From positions 15,066,001 to 15,130,000 of the forward strand of contig NC_077222.1 in the NCBI RefSeq assembly GCF_024763615.1: a stretch of 64,000 nucleotides of DNA, in the 5' to 3' direction. This stretch comes from Phlebotomus papatasi (taxonomy: Eukaryota; Arthropoda; Insecta; Diptera; Psychodidae). The translations under genes and the position numbers were made by a program. The first letter of the stretch is position 1, and each line of letters starts with the position of its first letter. Positions 1 to 11,900 of this stretch are shown one piece after another. Below the pieces are notes generated by a model that was given only the letters and a program-made list of their open reading frames with translations, had not been told where the DNA came from and searched no databases.

Positions 1-515
1 GAAGATTCAACACATTAAGTTCATATTTTTTCTGAAGAGAATTACATAAATCTGCTCCATGACTCTTCTAGAATGTTTGAGAATATTACTGTTTAGTGAA
101 AATTCGTTAGATATAATTTGAAAACTTCTTAAATACAAGAAAAATACGCGAGCGTAAAATGCTTCTATTGGAAACATATTAATCCAAATGGGTAATGTTT
201 CATTAAGTAAAATTCACCTAAATCTACTTTATATATTCTTCTATTCTAAACCTCTGTTTAATACTTATAATATACTCTGAATTAAAGATGTAGCAATTAA
301 ATCAAAATTGGAACACTTACTTAAATTGTATATATACCTGTACTTTTAATGGAATAAATATAAATTAATAATTAATCCAAATGGGGACAAGGGAAAGTTT
401 CTAATTGGAGACAAACAATGTAAGTGAAACCGCGACGAAAGGCTTCCAAAACCCTGTTGAGTTGCTCCTGAGTGCAGGTTTTGTTCTTATTCCTGGTCTT
501 TTCTCCTTTCTCATC
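1..515. other. AT-rich flank, with a possible pogo-type transposase scrap at its right edge
   Basis: Mostly featureless AT-rich DNA. The - strand from about 520 to 380 reads KNKTCTQEQLNRVLEAFRRG before drifting to a stop. This resembles the first helix of a pogo/psq DNA-binding domain. It abuts the foldback element, which may have cut it. Confidence 0.3.
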
Positions 516-3282
516 TAAAGGTGTCTACACATTGGAGCTGATTTCATCAAGAATTATTTCAAGAATTTTTTAAAGAAAAATTCATATTTTTGAAGGAATT
601 TTTGAAGAAAAATGCCTCCACATTGGGTTTTTTATTTTCCATCAAAAATTTTTTTGACAGATTGCCATCATTTCCAAGTCTCTACCTCTTCTGACTGTTT
701 TTCACGAAAATTTGTTATTTCACTACTGGAAAAAGTGAGAAAAGCGTTTGGTGAAGTTCCTTGGGATAGTATTTAGTGAATTTGTGAAGAAAATCTTCTA
801 AATATTCAAGGGAATATTGTTTTTTTTTTTGAGATGTCGTTCCTGGTGGAATCCAACCCAGCCTTGAAGGAACATTTCCTGTGATTTTCGTCCAGAAATT
901 GCCCGAAGTTAATCCATCTGTGTATTCTTGAGGTGTTCCACAGTACAGTGGCCTCGTACTCCATGGATTGCAAGATGGATGGAAAGGAGAAAATTTACGG
1001 GCACTTTGGAATCTCTGCCTTGGTTACCAATCAAAACAAGAGCTAACCAGAGCCACCGAGGAGATCTCAATGCAAACGAGAGCTGTCCGGAGCTACCAGA
1101 AGCCATCACTTGAACCCCCAGAAGAACATCAGAATGATCTTTTATATCATTCACTTTCTCAACCACTAGGAACTCTGTGGGATTGCTTCCTTTCGAGAAC
1201 ATCAGAACTGGATAGCCACATGCCTTCAATTCCTCATGTCAATGGAACATGGAACCCAGTAAATAAATCAGTAGTGGAATTATTTTGGAACATCCATGGA
1301 ATTTTCACAGGAATATTCTTCTATTATATTAATTAAAAAAAAACTACATTTTTTACATAATAGAGATCCTTTATGTATTTTTTTTTTATTTATTAAGGGG
1401 TCCATCTGGAAGATGTTTGCCCCACCTTTATGTAATTTCTAATGATTATTTATTAAAAATTCCTACTTTTAATAACATAATGCAATGTAAAGGACTTTTA
1501 ATTTAGAAGATTACGTGGATTTTTAAATATTTAGGTTTGCTTATTTTTAGTAGTAGAAAATATATCTGATGTGGGGATGTTATAATATAATACAAGCGGT
1601 TTAAAATAAATGAACTAAAAAAAATCTAGTATAATATCGACCACTCAGAATATAATCCGACTATCTCGATTTTTTTTGCAAAATTCGTTTTTTTTCGCTT
1701 TTCGGATACTCCGTGAAACCCTCTACCTTCCCTGTGAATATTATACCTGAATATAAATTATTTCCAAATTTATAGCGCTTTTTCTAAAAAAGCAAAATCT
1801 CACTCATTTTTCAATTCAGTCAGGATAAGAGCCGCATAATTCGACCGTGTGACGTCATCATTTTGCATGTCAAAAGTATTCCGGCTGATTTCACGATAAT
1901 AGATATGCTATTATTTGGCTGCAAATATGTATAGTTTTCAATTTGGTAATATCTAGTTAATAACCAGTATTGTTAATAATAATTAATAACTCTTCTATAA
2001 AATTAAAAAAATGGATCAAAAACTAAAAATTGGATATTGAATACGAAATAGGCGTAAAGTGCTAGTATTTTTTATATGGAGTTTGACAGCTGTAATGGAC
2101 ATTTGAATGGCTTATATTTTATAAAGATCAAAGAAAATTTCACGATTTAATTCAGAATATAAATTTTGCGAATATTGCAATTATTTTTAAAATATTACTG
2201 ATATCTTGATAGTTTTTTGAGGTTCTCTAGTATTGCAAGTGTTGCAAAACCTGGATAAAAGCAATAAAATGCTAATTTATTATGCATCAAACTTCTCTTT
2301 GGCGCGAGAGCTCATAACCTATTAACTTTTAAGAGGTTTTGTTGCTTGATAATTGGTTAGAAATAATAATAAGAAATATGTGAAAAAGTGAAAATAATAA
2401 AAACTAAATAATATAAGTCCTATAGGGGGTGTGGTTACCCGTCCTACTTCACTGAAACATTACCTCTTGTTTCGATAATTATATCTTTTTATTAATCAAT
2501 TTTCACATGAAAGTTTTCTATATTTTCTTTCGGATAATTAGCCGTCATTCCACACTTCACTTCTTCTTCTTCTTCTTCCCCTTCCAGTTTCCCATCCTAG
2601 ACACACACCAACTGATCGACATTTTCCCATCACTACAGTTCCCACAGGGTAAATTCTGTAATTGCCGTGGAATTTTCACGCTTGCGTTTGATACCTGTCA
2701 ATGCCAATCGACATATCACATTTGTTCGATTCGAAAATTGAATGAATTGATTTTTTCACACTTTAAAACCCAAATTGACATTTTACTTTAATTTTAAGTG
2801 ATAACACTAATGTATAGAGAATTTAATGACCTTTCGTTTAGTAGAAAAAAATAGTTGATAACTTTTTTATTATGTTAAAAATTGAAAAAATAAACTAAAA
2901 AATGGGCGTAAAATACCAAATTGGCGTAAAATGCTACCTTTTTATACGTAGTTGGCATCCGAAATGGACATTTGAATGGCTTATACTATATAACCTAAAA
3001 AATGTTAATATTTTTGAGTTTTGTCACGATTCGAAAAAATCGTAAAAAATACGTGAAAATAATAAAATAATTATTAAAAATTAAATAATATAAGACCAAG
3101 AATTGATGTAGAATGGTAATGTAAAAAAAGGTGAAAATTCACTTTTCGCTTTGTTTTACTTTTTCTTTTCTTTTTAAACTATATATGAGAATTTTAAAAT
3201 TTTACAGAATAATATATAGATATAAGTTCTAAGATTCTTTCCAAATTGTTAGGAAAAAGGAAATTAAATATGTAAACAATTG

Positions 3283-3941
3283 CAGTAGAGTCTCGCTATA
3301 AGCCATCGCTCTATAGTCCACAATTTATCGACCGTTGATTTCAAAACACTGATTTTAAGTTAGGTTATGTTTTTTAGTACGCGACAAGCATAATTACAGT
3401 AGAGTCTCTCAAATCTGAATCTCTCAAATTCGAACGCCGGTTGGATTTAAAATGTCAATTGTAGGGTTATGTTAAAAAATTCGTATTGTGGATGATTAAA
3501 AATCATATCTCTGTGCTGTTTTCTGAATATTTATACACATTATGTGCGAATAAAATGAAAAGGAAGTATGTTACCAACTAACACTTGTGAGAAATTACGG
3601 GAATTTGATTCAAAGTGTTATTTAATCTCACATAAATTCAGTTAGTTTTAAAAATATCGTTCGAATTTGAGAGGTGAGAAATGTCAAAAATACCCCCCAA
3701 TAGTTCCAATTTGAGAGACTCTACTGTATTTTAATATTTTTGGCAAACTTTATTGAGTAGTTGTGATAATTGTGATCCACAATGAAGAAAGTAAGGACAA
3801 GTACCACAATCGCAAAGAAAGTGGAAGCCGTTGAGCAATTTAAATACTAAAAGTCGTTGATAATTTTAAAAAATTACATGGACTAGTACGACTCAAGTGT
3901 CAAATCTGAAACCAAATATGGACTATAGCGAGACTCTACTG
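3283..3941. mobile_element. Pogo-like MITE with a second one nested inside
   Basis: The terminal repeat is CAGTAGAGTCTCGCTATA at 3283, inverted at 3941. No TA duplication is visible at the outer ends. TIRs starting CAGTA followed by a CTCxC word are usual for pogo-like elements. A related 330-bp element sits within it. Confidence 0.6.
3397..3726. mobile_element. Inner pogo-like MITE (330 bp)
   Basis: The terminal repeat is CAGTAGAGTCTCTCAAAT, inverted at the right end, with TA on both sides (3395-3396 and 3727-3728). It belongs to the same family as 14125-14433. Confidence 0.7.
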
Positions 3942-6856
3942 TAGTATAAGGAAATTCAACAGAAGTTGCTTTTTTGCTACGAAAATCTGTAAAAATTCAC
4001 TTTGGCATTTGTTGTCAATTTTCACAAAATTTCTATAAAAATGATTAGAAAAATGGGAAAATATTTATTGAAAAAATAATTTACGAGTCCTAGAACTGCT
4101 GTGAAGTTTTACGAAACGAAAAATATTGAAAAATTGCTTTTTTATGGAGAATAACTGCTCTAGCATTTTATGCCAGTTTGGTGTTTTACGTGATTTTTTG
4201 GCTCGGGTTTTAAAGTGTTAAAATGTCTTGAAAAAATTACTTAGAACAATTAATATACATAGATAGTGATGCGTATGGGGAATGATATCGAAACAATTTT
4301 GAAAAGTGATGCGTGACCAGCCGGGTCGCTTGGCAGCGTGGGAAACTCGAGTTGTTCGGGTCTTATCCTGAGCTTTTGATATGACAGCTCAGGAAAAATA
4401 TGTTACAACTCGGAAAATATTGTAATAGTTATTAAAATACACATTATTTTGTGAAAATTTTATGGAATTAAGATAACTTTTATCGAATCCTTTCGTTTGA
4501 TGTACAATATTAGGAAAGTGAAGTTAAATTAATTGATTTATTAGCAAATGCAAATCTCAGCTTTAAATCGCTCTCCTGTAAAGTTGGCCATTCACGAATT
4601 AGTCAGGTCTTATTCTGGGTGGTCGATATGTTAAGAGCAGTTTCCCAAAAATTAAATAAAATTTATTTCAATTTTAATTTCACATTAAAATTCAAATAAG
4701 AGACAGGCTTTGAAATTTATTGCCTTTTTTGATCAGTAAAAAGTTTCATTCAAGTTTTTAACGCTTGTGGAAAGGATTTTATCAATATCAGGAGGATTTT
4801 TTTATGAGATCTTAAGAGTATTTTCGAAAAATTACACTTTAAGACTCCCAAAAAATCTAGTTTTGAATCTAGTCCTTTACATTTCATTATGTTATTAAAA
4901 GTAGGAATTTTTAATAAATAATCATTAGAAATTACATAAAGGTGGGGCAAACATCTTCCAGATGGACCCCTTAATAAATAAAAAAAAAATACATAAAGGA
5001 TCTCTATTATGTAAAAAATGTAGTTTTTTTTTAATTAATATAATAGAAGAATATTCCTGTGAAAATTCCATGGATGTTCCAAAATAATTCCACTACTGAT
5101 TTATTTACTGGGTTCCATGTTCCATTGACATGAGGAATTGAAGGCATGTGGCTATCCAGTTCTGATGTTCTCGAAAGGAAGCAATCCCACAGAGTTCCTA
5201 GTGGTTGAGAAAGTGAATGATATAAAAGATCATTCTGATGTTCTTCTGGGGGTTCAAGTGATGGCTTCTGGTAGCTCCGGACAGCTCTCGTTTGCATTGA
5301 GATCTCCTCGGTGGCTCTGGTTAGCTCTTGTTTTGATTGGTAACCAAGGCAGAGATTCCAAAGTGCCCGTAAATTTTCTCCTTTCCATCCATCTTGAAAT
5401 CCATGGAGTACGAGGCCACTGTACTGTGGAACACCTCAAGAATACACAGATGGATTAACTTCGGGCAATTTCTGGACGAAAATCACAGGAAATGTTCCTT
5501 CAAGGCTGGGTTGGATTCCACCAGGAACGACATCTCCAGAAAAACACTATTCCCTTGCATATTTAGAAGATTTTCTTCACAAATTCACTAAATACTATCC
5601 CAAGGAACTTCACCAAACGCTTTTCTCACTTTTTCCAGCAGAAAATAACAAATTTTCGTGAAAAACAATCTTGAATCGTGATGGTTTCCTTCAAGAATTC
5701 TGTCAAGAATGACTTTGATGAATTTTATTCCAATGTGTAGCCGATAATTTCTTTCAAAAATTCTTGATGGAAATTTCCTTCAATTGGATATGATTTTTGA
5801 AGAAATTTGTCTACACATTAGACAAATTTTCTTCAAGAATCCATCTTTTTGTCAAAAATTCTCACCAATGTGTAGGCAATTTTCTTGAAGAACACTTCTT
5901 GAAGCTCATTTTTGATAGAAATTTCTTATAATGTGTAGACACCTTAAAACAATAAGAAAATCTCTCCAAAAAATCATATTTCCGGGGTTTTCTATTGAAA
6001 CATTTGCAGACACATCAGAAAAACCATTTTTGTTCACGAAATAGGTAATTATTTCATTTGAAAACATCACGTACCCTTAACAATAAAGATTAGCACTTCA
6101 TTTAACTAAAATTAGCCAGAAATATGACATTAAATGTTAAACAAAACGAATAAACAACAGTCAGCTTATTGTGTTTTTCATTGGAAAACATTGGAAAAAT
6201 TCGATGGTGAAAAGGTACACTTTTAATTTTTCAGAGAAATTAACAAATTAAAATTTGTGAATGTGAATGGATTTTCGCTTTATTTGGAGCAAAATTAACT
6301 AAATAATGATACTGTGGTATATAAAATATATAATAATAATAATTTAGTACTGTATTTATCATGAAAACAATGACGTTTCCATTTGGAGTAGCAAAAAATT
6401 TCCATTTGGAGCAGGTTTCGAATTTGCTTTATTTACCCTATATATCATTTCTTTTAATTTCTTTATGATTCTCTGACATACAAAAAACAATCTCCGCTAT
6501 GAATAATATAACTACAATAATTTAAAGTACTTTTTTTACATAAGTATTAAATTTTCTCTAAAATTTTAAGTCTCTAAAATTTTAATTTTGTAATAAGCTT
6601 TCCCAGAAAACAAAAAATAAAAGAAATTAGGAATAATTTTTTTGTAATTTTTGATATGGATGATTTTAGGGGAAATTAGAGTCAAATTAAAACATCTATT
6701 CGGCTGAGAACACTTGGTAGCTGTTTCAATTAGAATTTATTTAAGTTAAATAATAAAATGCAAGTAATATTATATTTATTTCATTAATCTTCCAATCCTG
6801 CTTTCCGTAGAAGAATTTTGGTGTTCAAATTTTGTCTCCCAAAATGGTACGGAATA

Positions 6857-6915
6857 GGGTAACAATAGGTCATGACACGAGCTCATAAAGTACCAATAAG
6901 TGCTCCCTTCGACCC
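6857..6915. mobile_element. Miniature 59-bp TA-flanked inverted repeat
   Basis: TA|GGGTAACAATAGGTCAT ... GACCC|TA. Relatives are at 52643-52700 and 54245-54311. Upstream flanks at 6857 and 52643 are also similar (CCCAAA followed by TGGTAC), so the pair may be part of a larger repeat. Confidence 0.5.
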
Positions 6916-6991
6916 TACTTGTAATTATTGTAAAATCAAAATTTCATAGAAGAGAAAAAAAAACTGCAACTCTTTTACTACCTATTTCGTA

Positions 6992-7237
6992 CACTGAGAA
7001 ATAAAGAGGCTACGATTAACTTTTTTCGTCATAACATTCACACTTTTCGAGTGTAAAAATATATCAACATTGTTTATTTTAATTTTACACCTTTTGAGAG
7101 TAAAATCAACACGAAAAAAGGGTACCTTTAACCCCTAATACACCTAGAAAGGGTAATATTTACACGGATTTCGGATCAATACTGCAGGGTAAAATTAACA
7201 TTACCGGAATGTTATTTTGACTTTTTCGGATTCAGTG
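6992..7237. mobile_element. CACTGAG MITE, copy 1 (246 bp)
   Basis: The terminal repeat CACTGAGAAA...TTCAGTG is flanked by TA. The element is palindromic over nearly its whole length, with GTGTAAAAATATATCAACAT and GTAAAATTAACATTACCGG blocks shared by the other four copies in the window. Confidence 0.8.
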
Positions 7238-8753
7238 TATGTATTTGGAAGTAATTTGCAGTACGTGCAGGCTTGATCTAATTTTCTGGTTCTCTTAAAC
7301 ACCTTTGCAATCACTTTTTTTTGTGAGATCTCTAATTTGGAATTTATTTTTAAAAAGCTTTTTATTTTTAAAAGGTCCCCAAATTGAGCTTTAAAATTAA
7401 AGAAAACTTAAAAAATAGATAGGTTCATTTCGGCTTCTTTTTGTAAAACTTACTGCAGTTAATTAATGACTTTGATACTTTAAAAATAAAAATCTCTATC
7501 GGAGAATCTAAATAGCTTTTAATGTATTATTAAATGTTTAAAAAATTAAATATTTATTTCACTATTGAGACTACTATTGACTAAGAAAAAATGGGAAAGT
7601 TATGAAGGATTTTGCCCTCTCAATGTGATTTATAGTTAATTTCTGTTCAATTTTACGTTTTTTACAGACCACACATATTTTTACTATTAATTAATACAAC
7701 AGAATTATTAATATAATAAAATAATATTAGTACTCAATACTACAATATGCAATATTAGTTATCATCACTAGTATTGTTCATTAAATGATCATCATAGATT
7801 GTTTAGCATAAATTATATTAGTCAAATAATATTAAATTTTAAATTAAAACATATAGTGAACAATAATGTATAATTTTATAACAAAAACTTGTTAATAAGT
7901 GGATTTAATTTAGTCTGTATTTATCAGTAAAATGATTAGGGGAAGGGCTCCAGGCTTCGCACGTCCTAGAACACTTCATGCTTCTCCATGTTCCTTTAAT
8001 TAATCTAGCTTGCTTAATGTTTTTTCAAGAAATGTGTGACTGTCTATTAAAATAAAATAAAATATTTACAAAATGTTGTTTTTATCTTTTAAATATTTTA
8101 CATTAGTCAACAACATACAACTGAATATTCATTCTCTAAAAAATAACGAAGGATAAATATTAGAAAAAAATCAATTCAAAATTTATTTCATTTTATATAT
8201 TGAAAACCAAAAAAAAAACAAATTCATGTTTTGCAGATTGAAGAAAATGTTATTTAAATTATTGCCCAATAAATCATATTTTCGATAGATAAATTTAATT
8301 ACATGCAAAAAGATTTTATTGATTTCAATTTCATTTAATAACTGCAGATCATTGTAATTACGAATGTTTATATGTATTTTTGTATTTTACTTTAATTACC
8401 AATTGTATTCATAAACGCAAAAACAAGTATAAATTGCTCTCCATAATATTTTTATTATGTAAAAATTGATTTAAATTGATTTTTTTTAAATATAGAAACC
8501 ACTAAAAAGAGAAAATCACAAAAAATTATATGTGTTCATTCTCCATTAAAATGTTTTTTGACGAAATCTTGCATTTAGTTGAGATTGCACTATTAAACAG
8601 ACATTTGAGATCCTTCAATTGATTTCAAAGGACTGTTAGCGAGAAGCATTTCTCAAAAGCAAAATCTGCTTTTGAAGATAAATATGTATAAGCCAAAAAA
8701 AAAAAGTTTCTTTCAACTCGCATCCAAAATTCCAATGTACTGCAATTTTTCAG

Positions 8754-8975
8754 TCGAATATCACAAGTTCAGCTCCAACAGCCGTGGAGCTATATCTAAT
8801 GCTGCTTGAGCAACTGGAGGCCGAGGAGAGTGCCATTAAATCCTTTCTATCGCGATGCACAGAGCTGAAAGCTCTGGAGGAGCTTCGGAGGAGGGAGATG
8901 CAGAAGCCAACACTGAAAATCAGCATCTTTGATCCACTGAGAAACGACGAAGCCAGACGTCTGAGAATTGAAAGG
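8754..8975 (+). CDS. DRC7: DRC7-like exon A (74 codons)
   Basis: The acceptor is TTTTTCAG ending at 8753 and the donor is AGG|GTGAGT at 8976. The exon reads phase 0 to phase 0. It encodes a leucine-rich helix (VELYLMLLEQLEAEE) followed by many Arg/Glu residues and IFDPLRNDEARRLRIER. There is no good start context before it and the acceptor is convincing, so this is an internal exon. Confidence 0.8.
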
Positions 8976-11900
8976 GTGAGTTGCTTGGTGTGCCAAAAAT
9001 CACAATTTTTCCTTTCACTCATGGTGAAAATCGACTTTTCCATCTGGCCACAAAAATTTCCGCTCATGCCAGTGCAGTATGAGATGATGAAACTGAGGGA
9101 GGAGTTGGCACAGAAGGAATGTCCCGATTTCTTGGCACCTTACCTCGTGGGTATTCAATCGGCGAGTGCTGAGCCACCCACTTATGACACTTCCCTGTCG
9201 GCCTTCAACTCCTGTCTCACTGACAAGCGACAGCACTTCGAGGAACTTCTGCAGGAACTGCAGCATCAGTACCAAGAGGTAATGCAATCACTTCGTGACC
9301 GAGATTTCAGTCAACAGGTCTGAAATTTTGATATTTTCCTGACACGGCAGGAGATCAAGCGCTAAATTAACTATTTTATTTACAAGAATCTCAGACCAAA
9401 TTCTAATGCCCTGAACACACATTCGACTTAAGCCGAGAGACGGTTTAATGTAATTATAATCAAAATTATGATCAGATTATATGACAATCAGTTTTTGATT
9501 AATCCGTCTCTCGGCTTAAGCCAAGGAATGGCTTATTTAGTGAGCAACTGAGTCAAATCATCATTTTGATTATATTTACGTTAACCTGTCTCACGGCTTA
9601 AGTCGTAAGTGTGTCTAGGGCATAATTCGGTAACAATTACGTTTTACATACCTCAAGTTACTATAATAATTTAATCAGAAAAATCTTGTTGGGCAAACCT
9701 TAATAATGGTAATTTAAACAATTGATTATAGGAGGCAAGCAATATCTACTCTTAAATCTAATATACTTAGGAGGTGACCTGCTTATGCAATCGACTGGTG
9801 TGGGCTCCAGACTGTCGCGAGCTCTCCGCACTATGTCCTATCACTTGTACGACTCGAGACGAACTCACGTCCGTACTCACTGAGATCGTACGATCGACTA
9901 AACTAATACAGTCGTCTCCACCATCACCAGAGGCGCTGGCCTAGAAAGGAGACATTGCGTCTCGAATATTTAGGGTTGCCTCAGCAGAGCATTTATTGCT
10001 ATAAGGCGGGAAATTTAAGCTCTACATGATGTTTTTAAGAGAAATGTTTGTTTTCAGATTTCGGCACTTATCCAGTGCCGAAAAAATGGATATTGGCGCC
10101 CAGGGCAGGTGTCTTAACTCAGCACCCCTGGAGTCAGGGGCATGACATTTCCTATGTTTCCCAAATGTTTCTAGCGTGCCGAAAAAACTTTTGGATTTAT
10201 TAGTTGTTTTCTGAATTAGCAAAATATAAATACAAAATAAAAGCCAATTTAATATTGAATAGGTAACCGAAAATTACAATTTGGCAACCTACATAGTCTT
10301 GGATATATCTTGTGAAATGTGTACGAAAACAGGGAAAAATTTACACTAAAACCGGTCACATTTTACAGAGCTAATGTCACCCCCCTGCCTGTGGTTTTAC
10401 AAATTTAAATTTTGAAAGTTTGTGTCGATCGCTCAGAATAAAAAACGAATAACTCGTGATATGCAAATTTTACAGGGGTACGATTTGAGGCTGATATTTT
10501 ATATAATCTTTTTTTTAAAAAGAAGTACAGGATTTTTGTGATTTAAAATCTCTATAAATTTGAAAATAATTATCTTTCAAATGTAATATTCACAGGGAAG
10601 GTAGAGGTTAGAAAGAAGTATCCAAAAATCGAATAAAACGAATTTTGTAAAAAAATAGAGTTGTTTGACTTATTCTCTTCAGTTTCTTCCGGTGTTCGTC
10701 AGAGGATTGTCTTCTGCTCAAACCAAAGACAAAATTTTTCTCCAAAGCTTTCAACTCTCGATATGGGTCTTCCTCAGTGGGTCAATTACAATCTTTCGAA
10801 TGATTTGGAATCGTCTTTCGTCCTCTTAACACTACACATAACCACAAAAACTTACTTTTCTTTCTTGGAAATGGGAATTTTTACATGTTATTACTACTTT
10901 TTTTAATTAGTTGCAGAGGACGAAAGACGATTCCAAATCATTTGAAAGATTGTAATTAAACCCCCAGCAAAACATCGATCTGCAATTCTGCACTTTTGAA
11001 ATTTTAACGTTTCTTGACATTCAATCGGATACTTCGTGTGGCTTCGGGATAGTCGTGCGACTTCGTGAGCATCGCGAATTTCTTTCGTGTTTTCCGTGTT
11101 TTCTAACCATTTCCTTCCCCTTCGTATTTTCTATTATGTCTGATTTAATAATATTGTATTATAACATTATAATAATATTGTAAAAAAAGAGAGTATTCAC
11201 GTAAAATTGTTGAGTAAAAATTGAATTTTAAATAAATTGAAATACATATTTTTATGTAGTTAAAATAATGTTTAGAAACATTAGAAAGGGTAGAAGAAAT
11301 ATAGAAATCATCTAAGTACTCTAGAGAAATTCTGCCGATAATTTTAAAATTTTCTATAGAAATTCTGCAGAATTTTCATACAACGATCGGATCCATCTTA
11401 GAACAAAATTCTTCAGAAATTCTGCTGATTTTTCGGCAGTTAGTAATTCAAATTTGACGAATTTCTGCAGAATTTGCCGGGTGGGCCACTGAGGAAGACC
11501 CATATCGAGGGTTGAAAGCTTTGGAGAAACTACTACCTTTTTTTAACAAAGCTTTAAAAAGACTATTATATCCCGTTTTATAACAAAATCATACGTTCTT
11601 AGGAAGAAAATAGTGAAAAAAGTATTCGAAATGGATTATTCTAGCCAGATAAATTTAGAATAGTTTTAAGCAATTTACTATACAGAGACCGCATTGGGAA
11701 TTAGACATTCAAATAACTAACAGAGAGCCCTCTGCATGTTAGAGACACAGTGGATTATTCTTTGATTTATTTAAATAAATGTAACAAAAACACTTATCAA
11801 GTTATTTTAATAGTCTGTACTAGCGACTATACTTATACTATGCACTACAGAAATAATTTTCAGAGTTTTAGAAATAATGCCTTAAAGTCAAAACACAAAA

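Larger units (their letters stand above)
1637..4632. mobile_element. Inverted-repeat element in the loop of the foldback
   Basis: ATATCGACCAC(T/C)CAGAATA occurs at about 1637 and inverted at about 4632. Inside, a block containing GGCGTAAA(G/A)TGCTA and GGACATTTGAATGGCTTATA recurs in direct orientation near 2050-2130 and 2905-2985, and in part inverted near 4155-4190. A stretch ending ACCTTCCCTGTGAATATTA (near 1740) recurs near 10590 (inverted) and 37885. Confidence 0.45.
519..5944. mobile_element. 5.4-kb foldback DNA transposon (Harbinger-like TAA target)
   Basis: The ends are AGGTGTCTACACATT at 519 and its complement ending at 5944, flanked by TAA at 516-518 and 5945-5947. Inner arms 840-1500 and 4870-5530 are inverted and nearly identical: the 106-codon frames at 1229-909 (-) and 5138-5458 (+) differ at one residue. 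The outermost 300 bp are more diverged. On the right end, AATGTGTAG words recur near 5735, 5811, 5868 and 5931. I recognise no transposase domain. The TWA-type target is what PIF/Harbinger elements use, so the assignment is inferred. Confidence 0.7.
5948..8753. other. AT-rich region left of the first visible DRC7-like exon
   Basis: Presumed intron of the DRC7-like gene. No exon of the missing N-terminus could be recognised. It contains a 59-bp GGGTAACAATAGG mini-element (6857-6915), a CACTGAG MITE (6992-7237) and a half copy of a GGGGAAG-type end near 7940. The rest is AT-rich without visible structure. Confidence 0.5.

Noticed and set aside
928..1336. Overlapping + strand open frames (61 and 122 codons) in the foldback arm
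   Set aside because: They lie opposite the 106-codon frame within an inverted repeat, have no recognisable domain and are mirrored at 5031-5439.
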